Source: Microcoleus vaginatus WJT46-NPBG5 (GTDB lineage Bacteria > Cyanobacteriota > Cyanobacteriia > Cyanobacteriales > Oscillatoriaceae). Taken from it: 64,000 nt of DNA. Shown here one piece after another: positions 43,201-54,396 of the stretch (position 1 is its first letter; each line of letters starts with the position of its first letter). Where the stretch lies: positions 62,001-126,000 of the forward strand of contig JAHHHM010000008.1 of NCBI GenBank assembly GCA_019359355.1, given 5' to 3'. The notes under the pieces are model-generated. The model did no database searches. It saw nothing but the letters and a program-made list of their open reading frames with translations, and was not told where the DNA came from. Both the position numbers and the translations under genes were made by a program.

Positions 43201-46200
43201 GTGTTAATCAAGTTGATTTCACGGTTGGCGCGGCCAAAGAAAACGAAACCATCGATTGGAACGCCATTAAAGATAGCTCTCGGCCCGAGTCTGTCCCTGC
43301 AGATGCTTGGGACGTTATCTGGGGCAACTTTACCACCGAAGTCGGTCAAAAAGTTAGCAGCTACCAAGCAGTGCTCGCACACAATGCCGGCATCCTCAGC
43401 AAGTTAGATGAACCCACGAATGATGTTTCCCGGTTGCTGGCATTTGAATTGCAACAGGCGGGTAATTTTGGGGCAATTTCCCAACGTTACAATTTGGGTG
43501 CTTTCGGTCGGGGACAGTCTGATCCCCTGGATATTAAAGCCGTTACGGAGGCTGAGGGGAATGTTACCATTCAAAACCGGCTGTTCCGCAAGCAACCCGA
43601 TGGCAGCTACCTCAGTTCAGAAGGCGATAAGGCGACATTAACCAAGGTAGCAGATGGCTACCATCTCCGCGAACAGGATGGAACTGTTCTGGCGTTCCAG
43701 TCGGATGGTAAGCTCAATTACACCGAGGATACCAACGGCAACCGCACAACATTGGCGTACATCGGCGATCGCGTCGCCAGTCTGACTTCTTCTAACGGTG
43801 ACAATCTCACCTATACTTATAACTCTCAAGGCCGCATTACCCAGGCTGCCGACGGAGCAGGTCGGGTTACAACCTATAGCTACGATGCAGCCGACGAACA
43901 TTTACTGAGCGTCACTGGCCCAGAAGGCACTACAACCTATACTTACATAACGGGTCAGGGGGCGGCCCGCGAACACGCGATTAGCTCAATTAGTTATCCA
44001 GATGGCACGAAAACGCTGTTTGAATATGACGACAAAGGGCGTCTGGTGAAGCAAAGCAGTGCCGGTGGCGTGGAATCTGTTACCTATACTTACGACTCCA
44101 CTGGCGGTGTTACGGTTACAGATGCCACAGGTGCGGCGACGCGGCAAGTATTGAACGACCGGGCGCAAGTTGGTGAGCTACAAGATCCTCTAGGCCGGCT
44201 CACCCAGTTCCGGTATGACGAGAATGGCAACCTTATCCGGTTAATTGCACCAGAAAATACTGTTACGGCGTTTAACTATGATGAGCATGGCAATCTCGTC
44301 AGCCAAACCGATCCGCTAGGCCATCAGGTAAGCTTTGCCTACGAGGAGAATTTCCACCATCTTCAGAGTGTTAGCGATCAGCGGGGGAATATCACTAGCT
44401 ACAGCTACGACAGCAAAGGCAATCTCACCTCCTTAACTTATGCAGATAGCAGTTCTGAGCAGTTTGCTTATGATTCAGGCGGAAATTTAATCAAATCTGT
44501 AAATCGGCGGGGTCAGGCCGTTGAATATACTTACGATAACCGAGACCGGGTCACAAGCAAGACCTATACGGATGGATCAAAGGTAAACTTCACGTATGAT
44601 GCACGCGACAATCTGACCTCTGCCACAGATGCCACCGGCACCACAACGCTCGCCTACGACGCTGCTGATCGGCTCACAAACATTACCTATCCCAACAGCC
44701 GATCCTTGCAGTTCGCTTACGATGATGCGGGCCGGCGGACTCGGATGGTGGATCAAAGTGGCTTTGTGGTGAATTATGCCTATGATGCGATGGGCCGGCT
44801 GTCAGGCTTAACGGATGCCGGTGGGCAGAGTATTGTGAGCTATACCTACGATGAGGTAGGCCGGCTTTCCCGCGAAAACAATGGCAATGGAACTTATACC
44901 ACCTACGAATATGATGCTGCCGGTCAACTGCTGCATCTGGTGAATTATGCTGCCGGCGGTTCGGTTAACTCCCGGTTTGACTATACCTACGATACTTTAG
45001 GCCGGCGCATCGGCATGACGACGCTAGAAGGGACTTGGCAGTATGGATATGATGCTACAGGTCAGCTTACCTCCGTTACCTTACCAGCCGGTCGCACCAT
45101 TCAGTATCAATACGATGCTGCCGGCAACCGTACGACGGTTACAGATAATGGGGTGGCGAGTTCCTACGCGGCAAATAATTTAAATCAATACACGAGTGCC
45201 GGTGGGGCAAATTACACCTACGATGCCGACGGAAATTTGACTTCCAAAACGCAGGAAGGCAAGACTTGGACATACACCTACGATGCGGAAAATCGCCTTA
45301 GCGGGGTTGCGGGGCCGGAGGGTATTTGGACTTACGAATACGATGCCTTTGGCAACCGCACGGCAAGCGTTCACAACGGACAGCGGACGGAATACTTACT
45401 CGATCCGGCGGGGTTGGGAAATGTGGTGGGCGAATACGATGGTACTGGCAATTTAATTGCTCGCTACACGCACGGAATTGGTTTGGAAAGTCGCGTTGAT
45501 GCTAGCAATGCAACTGCTTATTACGATTTTGATGCGATCGGTTCAACTGCTGGATTATCCAATGCTGGCGGCAGTTATGTAAACCGTTACAGTTATCTGC
45601 CGTTTGGGGAAGATTTAACGAAAGTTGAGGCTGTTTCTAACCCCTTTGAGTTTGTCGGCGAGTGGGGAGTGATGGATGGGGGGAATGGCCTTGATTTCAT
45701 GCGGGCACGGTTTTATGACGCTAGTAATGGGAGATTTACTCAGCAAGATCCTCTTGGGATGGCCGGTGGACTGAACCTGTATGGATATGTAAACAACAAT
45801 CCTGTTCAATTGATCGACCCACTTGGATTGAGAACTCTACCCCAACCCCCCAAAGATCCAGTTGACGGACTCAAAAAACCTCCGACAAAGAAGAGTTTAG
45901 TAACAGGAGCAATAGGTTCTCTAATAAACATTGGAAAGCGTGCAACAGAAGAAGATGGTAGTAAAGATGTTTTAGATCCTAAAGAGATAGGAAAGGACAT
46001 ACTAAATGGTTTGGTTAAAAATGCCGCGATGGGGGCAGCAGCGGGTGCTATTGAGGGTGCAATCGCTGGTGGGGCAGTTGGTGGTCCTGTAGGAGCTATT
46101 TCGGGGGCAGCAACGGGTGCAATAGTAGGTGGAATGGTTGGGGCGATCAGAGGAACTGTTGTTAGCCCTATTGAAGGTGCTCTTGGACGAGGAGCCGCCA

Positions 46201-48272
46201 AGATTATCCGTAAAATTAAAGATGGAACTCCAGTTGCGGAAACGAGTACGCCAGTTTTCGTCTCCCGCGATCCTAACGATGTAGTTGGGCCAAAAGGCTT
46301 CGGTGAAAAAGGCTGGCTGACACCCGATCAAATCCTCCCCTACACCATTCGCTTCGAGAACGCCAAGGATGCGAGCGCACCGGCAGTCTTTGTCACCGTC
46401 ACCCAACAGTTAGACTCGGATCTCGACTGGAATACCGTAGAACTGGGGGATCTCGGCTTTGGCGATCTCTATGTCGATGTTGCAGAAGGCCGACAAACCT
46501 ACAGCGAACGCCTCGATCTGCGGGATAAAATCGGTTACTACGTTGATGTCACCGGCAAAATTGACACCGAAACCGGCCTCTTAAGCTGGAAACTACAGAC
46601 AATTGACCCAGAAACCAACGATCTGCCAACCGACCCCACTGCCGGCTTTTTGCCACCAAATAACGATAATCATGCCGGTGAGGGTTTTGTCAGCTACCGC
46701 GTTAAAGCAAAAACTGGCCTCCCCACCGGCACCGAACTAACCGCCGAAGCAAGTATCGTCTTCGATACCAATGATGCGATAAACACGCCAGTTCACTTAA
46801 ATACCATCGACATCGGCGATCCCACCAGCACCGTCACGAAACTGCCAGAAACCACCACCGCAGAAGAATTTACCGTATCCTGGTCAAACACGGATGATGG
46901 CAGCGGCATTGGATCTTACGATGTCTTCGTGTCTACTGACGGGGGGCCGTTCGCACTCTGGCTCGATAATACCACCGAGACATCAGCCACTTACAAAGGC
47001 GAGAACGGTCACACCTACGCCTTCCAAACGCAAGCAACGGATAATGTTGGCCATATACAAGCAATGCCAACTGAGGCGCAAGCGTCCACAAGGATCGCCC
47101 TAACTCCAACGCCAACGCCCGAACCCACGCCAATCCCGACACCTATCCCGCAACCGACATTAGAGGGAAGCGATAGCAGCGACACCCTCACCGGCAGCGA
47201 TAGCACCGACACAATAAACGGTCGCCAGGGAAATGATATCCTCATCGGCAAACAAGGCAATGACTATCTTCTCGGCGATGCGGATAACGATATTCTCTTT
47301 GGTAACACAGGCAATGACTTCCTCGATGGGGATGTCGGTAACGATACCCTATTCGGCGGCAAAGATTCGGACACTCTCGTCGGCAACTTTGACGATGACA
47401 TCGTCTGCGGCGACAAAGGTAACGACATTATCGAGGGTGGCGATGGCAACGATTTGCTATTCGGCAACCAGGATGATGACTCCCTCAATGGTGGAGGCGG
47501 CAACGATACCCTGTTTGCCGGCAAGGATAACGATACTCTAGAGGGGAGCGACGGCGATGACATCTTAGCCGGCAATCTCGGTAGTGATCGCCTCACTGGC
47601 GGCGACGGCAACGATATCCTATTCGGCAATCAAGACAACGACTTTTTAGACGGTGCCGGCGGCAACGATATCTTGTGTGGGGGCAAAGATAGCGATACGG
47701 TACTTGGCGGTGTCGGCGACGATCTCTTAGCCGGAGATTTGGGTAACGATATTCTTGCCGGCAACGATGGCAATGATATTTTATTCGGCAATGTTGGCGA
47801 CGATTCTATGAATGGGGGCGCTGGCAACGATAGCTTGTTTGGCGGTAAAGACAATGATGCAATAGTTGGCAGCACAGGCAACGATCTCGTGAGTGGCGAC
47901 ATAGGAAACGACACCCTCATCGGCGTTGAATCCACTACTGCCAATCCGGGATTGAATGAAATTGATACCCTCACAGGTGGTGCCGGTGCTGATATTTTTG
48001 TGCTGGGAGATTTCTCGAAGTCTTATTATAATGACGGCAGCAATGCCGATTCTGGTTGGGGAGATTATGCCCTAATTCGCGATCTCAACCAAAGCGAGGA
48101 TTTTATCCAGTTGCACGGTACAGCCGCTTCCTATGTGCTGATGGCCTCGCCAGACGGATTTCCAGCGGGAACCGCCATTTTCCAGAAGACTTCTGGCTCT
48201 GACGAACTGATTGCCATTGTAGAAAATACTTCAAACCTAAGTCTTGACGGAAGCTACTTTGCTTTCATTTAA
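40236..48272 (+). CDS. Giant RTX-PPC-TIG-RHS-RTX surface/secreted protein
   Basis: 2678 aa, GTG start with AAGGAAG upstream. Approximate domain order: RTX-like calcium-binding and repeat region (1-490); PPC domain 1 (592-682, [20 protein letters not shown]); PPC 2 (695-797); IPT/TIG (805-893, [20 protein letters not shown]); a beta-rich CARDB-like part; RHS/YD repeats (about 1150-1850, units such as [11 protein letters not shown]); RHS core end ([20 protein letters not shown], then VQLIDPLGL at about 1859); Gly/Ala-rich hydrophobic segment (1928-1990); a beta domain often paired with RHS; FN3-like (2195-2285); Thr-Pro hinge; GGxGxDxLx RTX repeats (2310-2570) and a type I secretion-like C-terminus. 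No N-terminal signal, consistent with type I secretion. No TolC/HlyBD genes are nearby. Possible adhesin or toxin carrier. Confidence 0.88.
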   Translation: MANIVGTSNADNLLGTLENDIISAGAGDDTVNPGLGSDNVYAEDGDDLLILDFSVTDTGRGVSGSGSSNIVYFQRQDSNNNSVDSLMASDFERFQITGTGYDDTLSGGSRDDTLLAGDGNDILNGEGGSDNLDGGAGIDTLSENFANETTALVFDSTNPVATQTLADGSIIANFEVFENIKTGSGNDRLVQLGQINNNFHAGAGDDTVNPGLGSDYVDGEQGDDLLILDFSVTDTGRGVSASAGSNPNSFLHRDSNNNLVGNLRTTNFERFQITGTGYDDTLSGGSRDDTLLAGDGNDSLNGEGGSDNLDGGAGIDTLSENFANETTALVFDSTNPVATQTLADGSIIANFEVFENIKTGSGNDRLVQLGQINNNFHAGAGDDTVNPGLGSDDVDGEQGDDLLILDFSVTDTGRGVSGYGSSYYANFQRQDSNNNLVDNLRAYYFERFQITGSSYGDTISGGDGNDTLAGNGGSDTLNAGGGNDNYLLTAATAAGSEINDGSGTDSLSLSNTTLSLTKLSAGAMGLGRIGTSLVIDLNQDGVATPETDLTIGNFFSTRFGNTAGTGFIETVEDLAGTDILSLNLTSSDVKDMGVLTGTQTFNGAVSSSDTEDFYRFELTADGIINLNLSGLNSDTNAYLQLLDSNGNVITSSSQSLDTNLFAGVYYLRVSQSSGDTNYTLTAKGTGIADLAGNSLETARNLSILTGTQTASDFVGNIDTKDFYRFHLTKNSNFNLSLNGLTADADVELLDGKGNVINSSVNGGNESETINSELETGTYYVQVYQYSGNTNYNLQLSATPDTTPEPFQIRSVTPDSGSNAGQATLTIKGNQFTDTTKASLIDANGSVREATAVKRQDDTTLLATFNLTGLATGAYDVQVADTAGTATSQDSFSVGAGNPGQLEVYISAPSGVRPWWTGEVTVTYRNAGDTDIPVPVLTLNAEGGKLRKDGESTFAETSVQFRGVGNEGSLDVLAPGATGSFTAKFQPNAGVNQVDFTVGAAKENETIDWNAIKDSSRPESVPADAWDVIWGNFTTEVGQKVSSYQAVLAHNAGILSKLDEPTNDVSRLLAFELQQAGNFGAISQRYNLGAFGRGQSDPLDIKAVTEAEGNVTIQNRLFRKQPDGSYLSSEGDKATLTKVADGYHLREQDGTVLAFQSDGKLNYTEDTNGNRTTLAYIGDRVASLTSSNGDNLTYTYNSQGRITQAADGAGRVTTYSYDAADEHLLSVTGPEGTTTYTYITGQGAAREHAISSISYPDGTKTLFEYDDKGRLVKQSSAGGVESVTYTYDSTGGVTVTDATGAATRQVLNDRAQVGELQDPLGRLTQFRYDENGNLIRLIAPENTVTAFNYDEHGNLVSQTDPLGHQVSFAYEENFHHLQSVSDQRGNITSYSYDSKGNLTSLTYADSSSEQFAYDSGGNLIKSVNRRGQAVEYTYDNRDRVTSKTYTDGSKVNFTYDARDNLTSATDATGTTTLAYDAADRLTNITYPNSRSLQFAYDDAGRRTRMVDQSGFVVNYAYDAMGRLSGLTDAGGQSIVSYTYDEVGRLSRENNGNGTYTTYEYDAAGQLLHLVNYAAGGSVNSRFDYTYDTLGRRIGMTTLEGTWQYGYDATGQLTSVTLPAGRTIQYQYDAAGNRTTVTDNGVASSYAANNLNQYTSAGGANYTYDADGNLTSKTQEGKTWTYTYDAENRLSGVAGPEGIWTYEYDAFGNRTASVHNGQRTEYLLDPAGLGNVVGEYDGTGNLIARYTHGIGLESRVDASNATAYYDFDAIGSTAGLSNAGGSYVNRYSYLPFGEDLTKVEAVSNPFEFVGEWGVMDGGNGLDFMRARFYDASNGRFTQQDPLGMAGGLNLYGYVNNNPVQLIDPLGLRTLPQPPKDPVDGLKKPPTKKSLVTGAIGSLINIGKRATEEDGSKDVLDPKEIGKDILNGLVKNAAMGAAAGAIEGAIAGGAVGGPVGAISGAATGAIVGGMVGAIRGTVVSPIEGALGRGAAKIIRKIKDGTPVAETSTPVFVSRDPNDVVGPKGFGEKGWLTPDQILPYTIRFENAKDASAPAVFVTVTQQLDSDLDWNTVELGDLGFGDLYVDVAEGRQTYSERLDLRDKIGYYVDVTGKIDTETGLLSWKLQTIDPETNDLPTDPTAGFLPPNNDNHAGEGFVSYRVKAKTGLPTGTELTAEASIVFDTNDAINTPVHLNTIDIGDPTSTVTKLPETTTAEEFTVSWSNTDDGSGIGSYDVFVSTDGGPFALWLDNTTETSATYKGENGHTYAFQTQATDNVGHIQAMPTEAQASTRIALTPTPTPEPTPIPTPIPQPTLEGSDSSDTLTGSDSTDTINGRQGNDILIGKQGNDYLLGDADNDILFGNTGNDFLDGDVGNDTLFGGKDSDTLVGNFDDDIVCGDKGNDIIEGGDGNDLLFGNQDDDSLNGGGGNDTLFAGKDNDTLEGSDGDDILAGNLGSDRLTGGDGNDILFGNQDNDFLDGAGGNDILCGGKDSDTVLGGVGDDLLAGDLGNDILAGNDGNDILFGNVGDDSMNGGAGNDSLFGGKDNDAIVGSTGNDLVSGDIGNDTLIGVESTTANPGLNEIDTLTGGAGADIFVLGDFSKSYYNDGSNADSGWGDYALIRDLNQSEDFIQLHGTAASYVLMASPDGFPAGTAIFQKTSGSDELIAIVENTSNLSLDGSYFAFI
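40303..41620 (+). repeat. 531-bp in-frame tandem duplication, 2.5 copies
   Basis: The phrase TGCCGGTGCCGGCGACGATA recurs at 40304, 40835 and 41366, exactly 531 bp (177 codons) apart. Copies 1 and 2 are nearly identical over the stretch starting at 40512 and 41043. The third copy diverges after about 41,600. The high DNA identity indicates recent duplication or ongoing homogenisation. Confidence 0.88.
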
Positions 48273-48336
48273 GTTATCAACAACAGCACTGGTTTTAAAA
48301 GCCGGTACTAAATATCTGGTTTGATACGACCCAAAC

Positions 48337-48367
48337 AAAAAGCGCCCTCCTATTGGGGGCGCTTTTT
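48337..48367. terminator. Bidirectional terminator, RHS gene / psbA remnant
   Basis: AAAAAGCGCCCTCC and GGGGGCGCTTTTT form a strong stem with a short loop. It lies 65 bases after the RHS stop on plus, and 46 bases after the psbA-remnant stop on minus. It may be the former psbA terminator. Confidence 0.85.
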
Positions 48368-48412
48368 ATTCGCGTAGAGATATTTATGCAACGTCTCTAT
48401 TGGATTTAGATA

Positions 48413-48541
48413 TTAGCCTTTGATAACAGGAGCTTTAACGGATGCCAAGTCAAGAGGGAAGTTGTGAATGTTGCACTCGTGCATAACTTCCATACCCAGA
48501 TTGGCGCAGTTAATTACGTCAGCCCAGATATTGATGTCACT
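48413..48541 (-). pseudogene. psbA: psbA (photosystem II D1) 3' remnant
   Basis: The minus strand encodes [20 protein letters not shown] then [13 protein letters not shown] and a short tail to TAA (48413-48415). It matches the D1 C-terminus ([30 protein letters not shown]). Two conserved Arg codons are Cys codons here (consistent with CGN to TGN change), and the rest of D1 (about 310 residues) is absent. The frame is open upstream for 56 more codons, but that part is not D1-like. No functional D1 can be made. Confidence 0.8.
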
Positions 48542-49445
48542 TGCCGCATAACAATGGCCAATTTTTGAACCATAAACTGGCCGAACCGCCAAAAGTTTTT
48601 TCGCTAAAAGGAAAAGAAAAAAGGCCGAAAATATCCCTTTGTTACCAAGGTGGGCAAGAACTTTCGCACTCACATCTGCTTCAAAAAGGCCAAGATATGG
48701 CTCAAGCAAGCGTCGAGGAAGAATTAACTCTTGGAAGGGACAGCATTGGATCGCCTGTGAGTAGTATTTAAGCCTTTGAGATTATGCCAAAAGCACTCTG
48801 GAAAGACGAAAGTCAATTTTTGAAGGTAAGAAGTCTAAAATGGCCTACCCGTGTGTGAAATATAAAGCGGCCTTTTAGGGCACTTTATGTTGGAATAGCT
48901 TTGGGAGAGCGCCCACTTAGTTTAAGGCGCACACATTTTTGGGAAAGTCACCATTTCTTCAAATAATCTAGGCATTTGTAACTTTCTTATCGTAAATCTT
49001 TCTAAATTTTGCTCTAATAATCAGGCTTAAAGGGATACGGTCACTTTATAGAGACAATGCAAAATTCCCTATCTAACAGCCCTTTTGCCCATCAGTCGGT
49101 GAGAGGGCAAACAAGAGAAACAATTTAAATATCATCCAGCCTCGATCCCGTTCTTCCCCTCCCTGCACGCCATACAGGTTACGAAATCAGACGGCTTAGC
49201 TTCAGATCACCGCCCTTAACCCTCACCCATCTTAAAATACTTAATCTTTTATTAAGCAATTTCTAAGTGTTGTTGCAACTTGTGTGGTGGTCCGGCTGCT
49301 TTTTCTAGATTCAGGTATGGTAGTAAGGATGCTGAATAATTAAGCAAATATAAAGACGGGTTCGGCTGATCTTCCAGCCTGCCAATTTAAAAACGGGTTC
49401 CACACCATCTCAAACCGAGATGGGTAAACGATAGAAGGAGGTTGT
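48542..49445. other. 900-base region: repeat B and unassigned DNA
   Basis: Contains direct repeat B (48895-49143). The remaining parts show only weak ORFs without family features. Sequence at 49,140-49,445 should carry the promoter of the 81-aa gene. Confidence 0.4.
48895..49143 (+). repeat. Direct repeat B flanking the RHS island
   Basis: Second copy of the repeat at 38773-39023, same orientation, about 10.1 kb away. Matching blocks are 48895-48968 and 49088-49143. Confidence 0.75.
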
Positions 49446-49691
49446 ATGACTCCCTCAATGCTTCGTCAGCTATGGGTTGTGATTGAAAAGGCCCAAGCCA
49501 ACTTTCTGTTAAACCTTGATGATGCCAGCTTGGAGCAGTGGTTGCTCAAGCAGTTAAAACAAGATCGTTCGCTCAATCATGATGAAGTGAATATTTTAAA
49601 TTCCTACATCCGATCTAAACTGTCACTGATCCGCGACCTCGCTCAGGAACGGCAACTGACAGAACTGTTCGGACACGGGTCTCTCTGCTGA
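49446..49691 (+). CDS. Conserved 81-aa cyanobacterial protein
   Basis: 81 aa with an excellent ribosome site (AAGGAGG 5 bases before ATG). All-helical by appearance: LRQLWVVIEKAQANFLLNLD, ASLEQWLLKQLKQDRSLN, then VNILNSYIRSKLSLIRDLAQ. No cysteine pair, metal site or membrane segment. I have seen similar small proteins as hypotheticals in cyanobacteria, with no function assigned. Sits just outside repeat B. Confidence 0.65.
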   Translation: MTPSMLRQLWVVIEKAQANFLLNLDDASLEQWLLKQLKQDRSLNHDEVNILNSYIRSKLSLIRDLAQERQLTELFGHGSLC

Positions 49692-49845
49692 AAAGCTTTG
49701 GCCCAAGGAAGTGTTTAGGCGTTTTGAGCGCGAGTTCCGCTGCCGGCCACCGGCACCCACTCGTCATAAACTTGATCTCAAGCACCTATTTATGCCTTCA
49801 TCGCTAGCAACCAAGAGCAAGGCTTGTCAAGCTTGCAGTTTATTC

Positions 49846-50373
49846 CTATTGCGGCTCCGCTTTTTCAACAGATCCATCGTTGACACCGAGGGTTAGTTCC
49901 AACGGTGTGCCAGAAGCGTTTGCCTTAATTGCCTGCCGATAGACTTGGTAGTTCGTCGGCAGTGTAACGGTTTGTAGGCCCTCTTGATAACTTAGCTTGT
50001 ACTCCACAGTTTTCTGAAGTTGGGGAGAACCGGCTTTTTCTAGCGGTTTCTGTAGTCGTTTCTCAATGTCATCCACTGTGGGGCGTGGCGGGAGTGCCGG
50101 CCACCATAAACCTTTGTCATCAGGGCCGGCGGTTGCCCCTTCTGGCTTTTCGCCATTACGGTTCAGTAGAAAGGTTGAGCCAAAACTTTCGCGGCGGGGC
50201 ATTTTATCGCCGGCAGGATTAATTGAATATTCCACTTGCCAGGTATAGGTTGTTAGAGCGGTTGCTTCATATCGCTGTGCGGTTACAGTGTTGCAGCCGG
50301 CAACCGTTATCGCCAAAATAGTCCCTGCCCAAAGCCGCAGCGCACCCTTGCCGATTCCTTCCATCTGAGCCAT
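49846..50373 (-). CDS. Conserved hypothetical lipoprotein
   Basis: About 175 aa from ATG 50371-50373 (an upstream ATG at 50442 would give 198 aa but an unlikely Cys/Arg-rich start). The signal sequence LRLWAGTILAITVAGC ends in lipobox TVAGC, so the protein is lipid-anchored. The mature part has a beta strand TYTWQVEYSINPAGDKMPR, a Pro-rich loop and a C-terminal helix/strand region (QTVTLPTNYQVYRQAIKANA). No catalytic motif; a cyanobacterial hypothetical. Single gene on the minus strand. Confidence 0.7.
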   Translation of the reverse strand: MAQMEGIGKGALRLWAGTILAITVAGCNTVTAQRYEATALTTYTWQVEYSINPAGDKMPRRESFGSTFLLNRNGEKPEGATAGPDDKGLWWPALPPRPTVDDIEKRLQKPLEKAGSPQLQKTVEYKLSYQEGLQTVTLPTNYQVYRQAIKANASGTPLELTLGVNDGSVEKAEPQ

Positions 50374-50584
50374 CTGAGCCGACACGCTTTCACCTCTCGC
50401 CCTAGCATTCAGACAATTGCAACGGTTTGTCTTGACAAACATATCAAATTTACTTGTTATATAAAAACGATTAAAGAAAATTCCAAAGCTGTAGTTTCAA
50501 TAAATGGCCGAGTCCCATCAATATATTTCAATTCAAAATTCAACGTTTAAAATTGATTAAGAAGTTACTACAGCAATTAAAATC

Positions 50585-51271
50585 GTGCAATTAGCGCCCC
50601 TATTTCCGATTGTCTATCAACTTCTCAAGCCGGCTTTTCCCAGCTGCCTGTGGACGGGGCCAAATACTTCCCCTGCCATTGCCCTGACCTTTGATGATGG
50701 CCCTCATCTAGAACACACCCCTCAACTGCTAGAAGTTTTAGATCGCTATGGCATTGTCGCCAGTTTCTTTTGGTTAGGCGTGTGTGTTAATCGGGTGCCG
50801 GCAGTCGCCAAACAAGTTTATCAACAGGGTCATTGGGTTGGCTTGCATGGATACGAGCATCGCGCCTTTCCCCAGCTTAGCGAAGAAGCTCTCAAACAAA
50901 GCTTAAAACAAACCCAAATTGCGATCGCCAATGCTTGTGAACTGGATCTGCAGTATGTCCAGCAGTCTGTGCGAGACGTGCGCCCGCCTAATGGGATCTT
51001 TACCCCTCAAACGTTGCAGTTGTTGCGCCAATGGAACTACCGGCCTGTTATGTGGAGTGTCGTCCCAGAAGATTGGGTGCGTCCCGGCGTGGATCTTGTG
51101 GTGCAGCGGGTGATGCGGCAAGTTAGACCCGGTTCGGTGATAGTTTTACATGACGGATACTTTGGCGGACAAGATGTAGCGCAGACAGCCGCCCAACTGA
51201 TTCCCCTGTTACTAGAGCAAGGCTATCAATTTGTTAGCATCAACCAGCTGTGGAAGGCAAATCAACTTTAG
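50585..51271 (+). CDS. Polysaccharide deacetylase (NodB fold)
   Basis: 228 aa, carbohydrate esterase family 4-like. Motif 1, with the catalytic Asp and metal Asp, is ALTFDDGPHLEHTPQLL (about residues 32-48). Motif 2 is less canonical: the usual H-x-x-x-H reads HGYEHRAFPQLS (about 88-99). Motif 3 resembles DVRPPNGIFTPQTLQLL, and the late catalytic His motif is VIVLHDGY. It has no clear signal peptide. It would deacetylate GlcNAc units of peptidoglycan or exopolysaccharide. Divergent from the lipoprotein gene. Confidence 0.85.
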   Translation: MQLAPLFPIVYQLLKPAFPSCLWTGPNTSPAIALTFDDGPHLEHTPQLLEVLDRYGIVASFFWLGVCVNRVPAVAKQVYQQGHWVGLHGYEHRAFPQLSEEALKQSLKQTQIAIANACELDLQYVQQSVRDVRPPNGIFTPQTLQLLRQWNYRPVMWSVVPEDWVRPGVDLVVQRVMRQVRPGSVIVLHDGYFGGQDVAQTAAQLIPLLLEQGYQFVSINQLWKANQL

Positions 51272-51429
51272 ATTTTAAAGTCTAGATTTTAGTTTGACCC
51301 AAAAAGCTCGCAGGCTTTTTAAGCACAAAAACAATGTGATTTTATAGCAAAGTGAGGTAAATCCATTTTTGAGATTACGGATCGAAAGCCTCCACTGCCG
51401 GCAGCCGCCCCATTTTCCCCACAGACAAT

Positions 51430-52269
51430 TTAATCGTGGGTTGTCCCATCCGGCATTATCGCCCCTCTAAGATCGGCATCGCGCAAATTCACCCGAACCA
51501 GATTGGTGTCAATCAAGATAGCATCTCGTAAATTCGCGCCGGTGAGGTTTGACCAACTCAGTTTAGCCCGATACAGCGTCGCTCCAGTCAGATTGACTTC
51601 CCGTAAAGTTGACCAACTCACATTAGTTCCGCGCAGTTGTGCCTTACTCATATTGGCTCCCGCTAAGTTAGAGCCGCTCAGCTTAGCTTTGCTCAAATTT
51701 GCCCGACTCAAGTCTGCTCCTGTCAGGTTTGCCCCAGTCAAAATCGCATTCGTCAAGTTTACCCCTTCAAGAATACAGTTAATCAGAATCGCAATTGTGA
51801 GATTAATCCCTTCTAAGTTGGCACGGCTCAGATCGGCTTCAGTCAGGATAGCCCGACTCAAATTGGCGTCACTGAGATTGGCTGATTTGAGATTGGCTTT
51901 GGTCAGTTTTACCTCACTGGCAATCACCTCACTGAGTGTTGCTCCCTGGAGATTGACCTCACTCAAATTTGCCCGACTCAGGTTTGTCTCACTTAAATTT
52001 GCTTTTTCTAAATTGGCTCGGCTTAGATCCGCTCCGATTAAGTTCATCTCACTTAAGATAGCCCCACTCAAGTCTGCACCCTGAAGTTTAACTTCCCGCA
52101 AATTGGCTCGGCTGAGCTTAACTTCTTGCAAATACGCCCCACTGAGATCCGCATCCCGCAAGTTAACTCCACTCAAATCTACTCCCTCTAGGTGGCACCC
52201 GCTCATTTTTAGATCGCGAAAATCTCGTTCACCGGCTGCATATCGCTTCAGAAGTTCGTTGACATCCAT
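51430..52269 (-). CDS. Pentapeptide-repeat protein
   Basis: 279 aa. After a ~20-residue helix (MDVNELLKRYAAGERDFRDL) nearly the whole chain is A(D/N)LxX pentapeptides, forming a right-handed quadrilateral beta-helix: ADLSGAYLQEVKLSRANL, then NLIGADLSRANLEKANLSET and so on. The start, with a short N-terminal cap, matches cyanobacterial proteins of this class. No signal peptide. Functions in the class range from DNA mimicry to heterocyst control; none can be assigned here. Confidence 0.88.
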   Translation of the reverse strand: MDVNELLKRYAAGERDFRDLKMSGCHLEGVDLSGVNLRDADLSGAYLQEVKLSRANLREVKLQGADLSGAILSEMNLIGADLSRANLEKANLSETNLSRANLSEVNLQGATLSEVIASEVKLTKANLKSANLSDANLSRAILTEADLSRANLEGINLTIAILINCILEGVNLTNAILTGANLTGADLSRANLSKAKLSGSNLAGANMSKAQLRGTNVSWSTLREVNLTGATLYRAKLSWSNLTGANLRDAILIDTNLVRVNLRDADLRGAIMPDGTTHD

Positions 52270-52570
52270 GTCCTGTATCTCACAAATTATATAAATTACA
52301 CAATCTACTGAGGCGGGGTTTTAATTTATCGTCTCAGATGACATAAGATTTTAGCTCTAACCTTTTTTCAGTCTGCCCAATAAGTGTCGCTCCATAGCAA
52401 CCGCCGCAAAGTTGTCTACAAATTGTCTCCTTTCGCCGGCACAAACCGCGCAAACAATCATAGATTCTGAGACAATCAGAGTTGTCATGGTCATTGGTCA
52501 TTGGTTATGGGTCATCAGTCTTGGGTGAATGACTGATGATTGACGGTTCATCGTTCATGCCAGCAATCAT

Positions 52571-52637
52571 CAATGAACAATGAACAATGAACAATTAGAA
52601 ATTAGCAAGCTTGCAACTGACAAATGACAAATGACAA
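52571..52637 (+). repeat. Heptameric STRRs at ilvD start
   Basis: CAATGAA repeats (52571-52594), then TGACAAA repeats (52618-52637). The second array contains the ilvD ATG at 52624. Repeats of this kind are typical of filamentous cyanobacteria. Confidence 0.8.
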
Positions 52638-54309
52638 TTTGAGAAGTAGCGTTGTGACCCAAGGCGTGCAGCGTTCGCCAAACCGGGCAATGCTGCGTGC
52701 CGTTGGGTTTGGTGACGGAGATTTCACGAAACCGATTGTGGGAATTGCTAATGGTTACAGCACGATCACACCGTGCAATATGGGATTGAACCAGTTGGCA
52801 CTGCGGGCTGAGGCTGGGGCGCGGGCTGTCGGTGCCATGCCCCAGTTGTTCGGCACGATTACGATCAGTGATGGCATCTCAATGGGAACGGAAGGGATGA
52901 AATATTCCCTGGTATCACGCGAGGTAATTGCAGACTCGATTGAGACAGTTTGTAATGGCCAAAGTATGGATGGCGTACTCGCGGTTGGTGGCTGCGATAA
53001 AAATATGCCGGGGGCGATGATTGCGATCGCCCGGATGAATATCCCAGCAGTTTTTGTTTATGGCGGCACGATTAAACCAGGTCATCACAACGGACGGGAT
53101 CTGACAGTTGTTAGCCCTTTTGAGGCTGTGGGTGAATACAGCGCCGGCAAAATTGATGAGGAAGAACTGATGGCGGTTGAGCGTAAGGCTTGCCCCGGTG
53201 CCGGTTCTTGCGGCGGTATGTATACGGCTAACACCATGTCTTCTGCATTTGAGGCAATGGGAATGAGTTTGATGTACTCTTCCACGATGGCGGCTGAGGA
53301 TGCAGAAAAAGCAGACAGTGCAGAAAAGTCGGCATTTGTGCTGGTTGAAGCCATCAAAAACCAGATTTTGCCCCGTCAAATTTTGACTCGCAAGGCGTTT
53401 GAAAATGCGATTTCGGTGATCATGGCCGTGGGTGGCTCTACGAATGCTGTGCTGCATTTGCTAGCAATTGCCCATGCTGTGGGTGTCGAGTTAAAGCTTG
53501 ATGATTTTGAAACAATTCGCGCCAAGGTGCCGGTGTTGTGCGATCTCAAGCCAAGTGGTCGCTATGTTGCAACTGATTTGCATAAAGCCGGCGGGATTCC
53601 GCTGGTGATGAAAATGCTGCTAGAGAAGGGCTTGCTGCACGGAGATGCCTTAACAGTTACCGGCAAGACGATTGCAGAACAGTTGGCAGATGTCCCATCT
53701 GAACCGGCAGCCGATCAAGATGTGATCCGTCCGTGGAATAATCCGCTCTACGCTCAAGGGCACTTGGCAATTCTTAGAGGAAATCTGGCAACAGAAGGCG
53801 CAGTCGCCAAAATTAGCGGTGTCAAAACTCCCAGTATTACCGGCCCTGCACGGGTGTTTGAATCAGAAGAGGAGTGCTTGAAAGCAATTATGGCCGGCAA
53901 AATTCAAGCCGGTGATGTGCTGATTGTTCGCTATGAAGGGCCAAAAGGTGGGCCAGGAATGCGAGAAATGCTGGCTCCTACCTCTGCGCTGATCGGTGCC
54001 GGCTTGGGAGATCAGGTGGGATTAATTACCGATGGCCGGTTTTCTGGGGGCACTTATGGCATGGTGGTGGGCCATGTCGCACCCGAAGCAGCCGTTGGGG
54101 GGACGATCGCCCTGGTTCAGGAAAACGATAGCATCACGATTGACGCCCGTACCCGTTTGTTACACCTCCATGTACCTGATGAAGAATTAGAGCGCCGCCG
54201 CAGTGCGTGGCAACCGCCTAAACCCCGCTATACAACGGGTGTACTAGCTAAATACGCCAAGTTGGTTTCTTCAAGCAGTGTTGGGGCGGTTACGGATTTG
54301 GGTTTGTAG
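52624..54309 (+). CDS. ilvD: Dihydroxy-acid dehydratase
   Basis: 561 aa, third common enzyme of valine and isoleucine synthesis, an Fe-S dehydratase. The cluster cysteines are in [23 protein letters not shown] and [16 protein letters not shown], the three-Cys pattern of the [2Fe-2S] type. The substrate/Mg region [20 protein letters not shown] is complete. The start codon lies in a heptamer repeat and no Shine-Dalgarno is seen, so the first residues (MTNDNL) come from repeat DNA. The N-terminal [19 protein letters not shown] is typical of the family. Confidence 0.94.
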   Translation: MTNDNLRSSVVTQGVQRSPNRAMLRAVGFGDGDFTKPIVGIANGYSTITPCNMGLNQLALRAEAGARAVGAMPQLFGTITISDGISMGTEGMKYSLVSREVIADSIETVCNGQSMDGVLAVGGCDKNMPGAMIAIARMNIPAVFVYGGTIKPGHHNGRDLTVVSPFEAVGEYSAGKIDEEELMAVERKACPGAGSCGGMYTANTMSSAFEAMGMSLMYSSTMAAEDAEKADSAEKSAFVLVEAIKNQILPRQILTRKAFENAISVIMAVGGSTNAVLHLLAIAHAVGVELKLDDFETIRAKVPVLCDLKPSGRYVATDLHKAGGIPLVMKMLLEKGLLHGDALTVTGKTIAEQLADVPSEPAADQDVIRPWNNPLYAQGHLAILRGNLATEGAVAKISGVKTPSITGPARVFESEEECLKAIMAGKIQAGDVLIVRYEGPKGGPGMREMLAPTSALIGAGLGDQVGLITDGRFSGGTYGMVVGHVAPEAAVGGTIALVQENDSITIDARTRLLHLHVPDEELERRRSAWQPPKPRYTTGVLAKYAKLVSSSSVGAVTDLGL

Positions 54310-54396
54310 GGGAATTGGGGATTGCGGATTGGGCAGTGGGCATTGGAGGGAGTGCTGAGTGGGAGAGGGGGAAAGTATTCCCTATATTTATTAACT

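Noticed and set aside
48542-48709. Upstream extension of the psbA remnant frame
   Set aside because: The frame is open, but its residues do not match D1 or any family I recognise; only the last 42 codons are D1-like.
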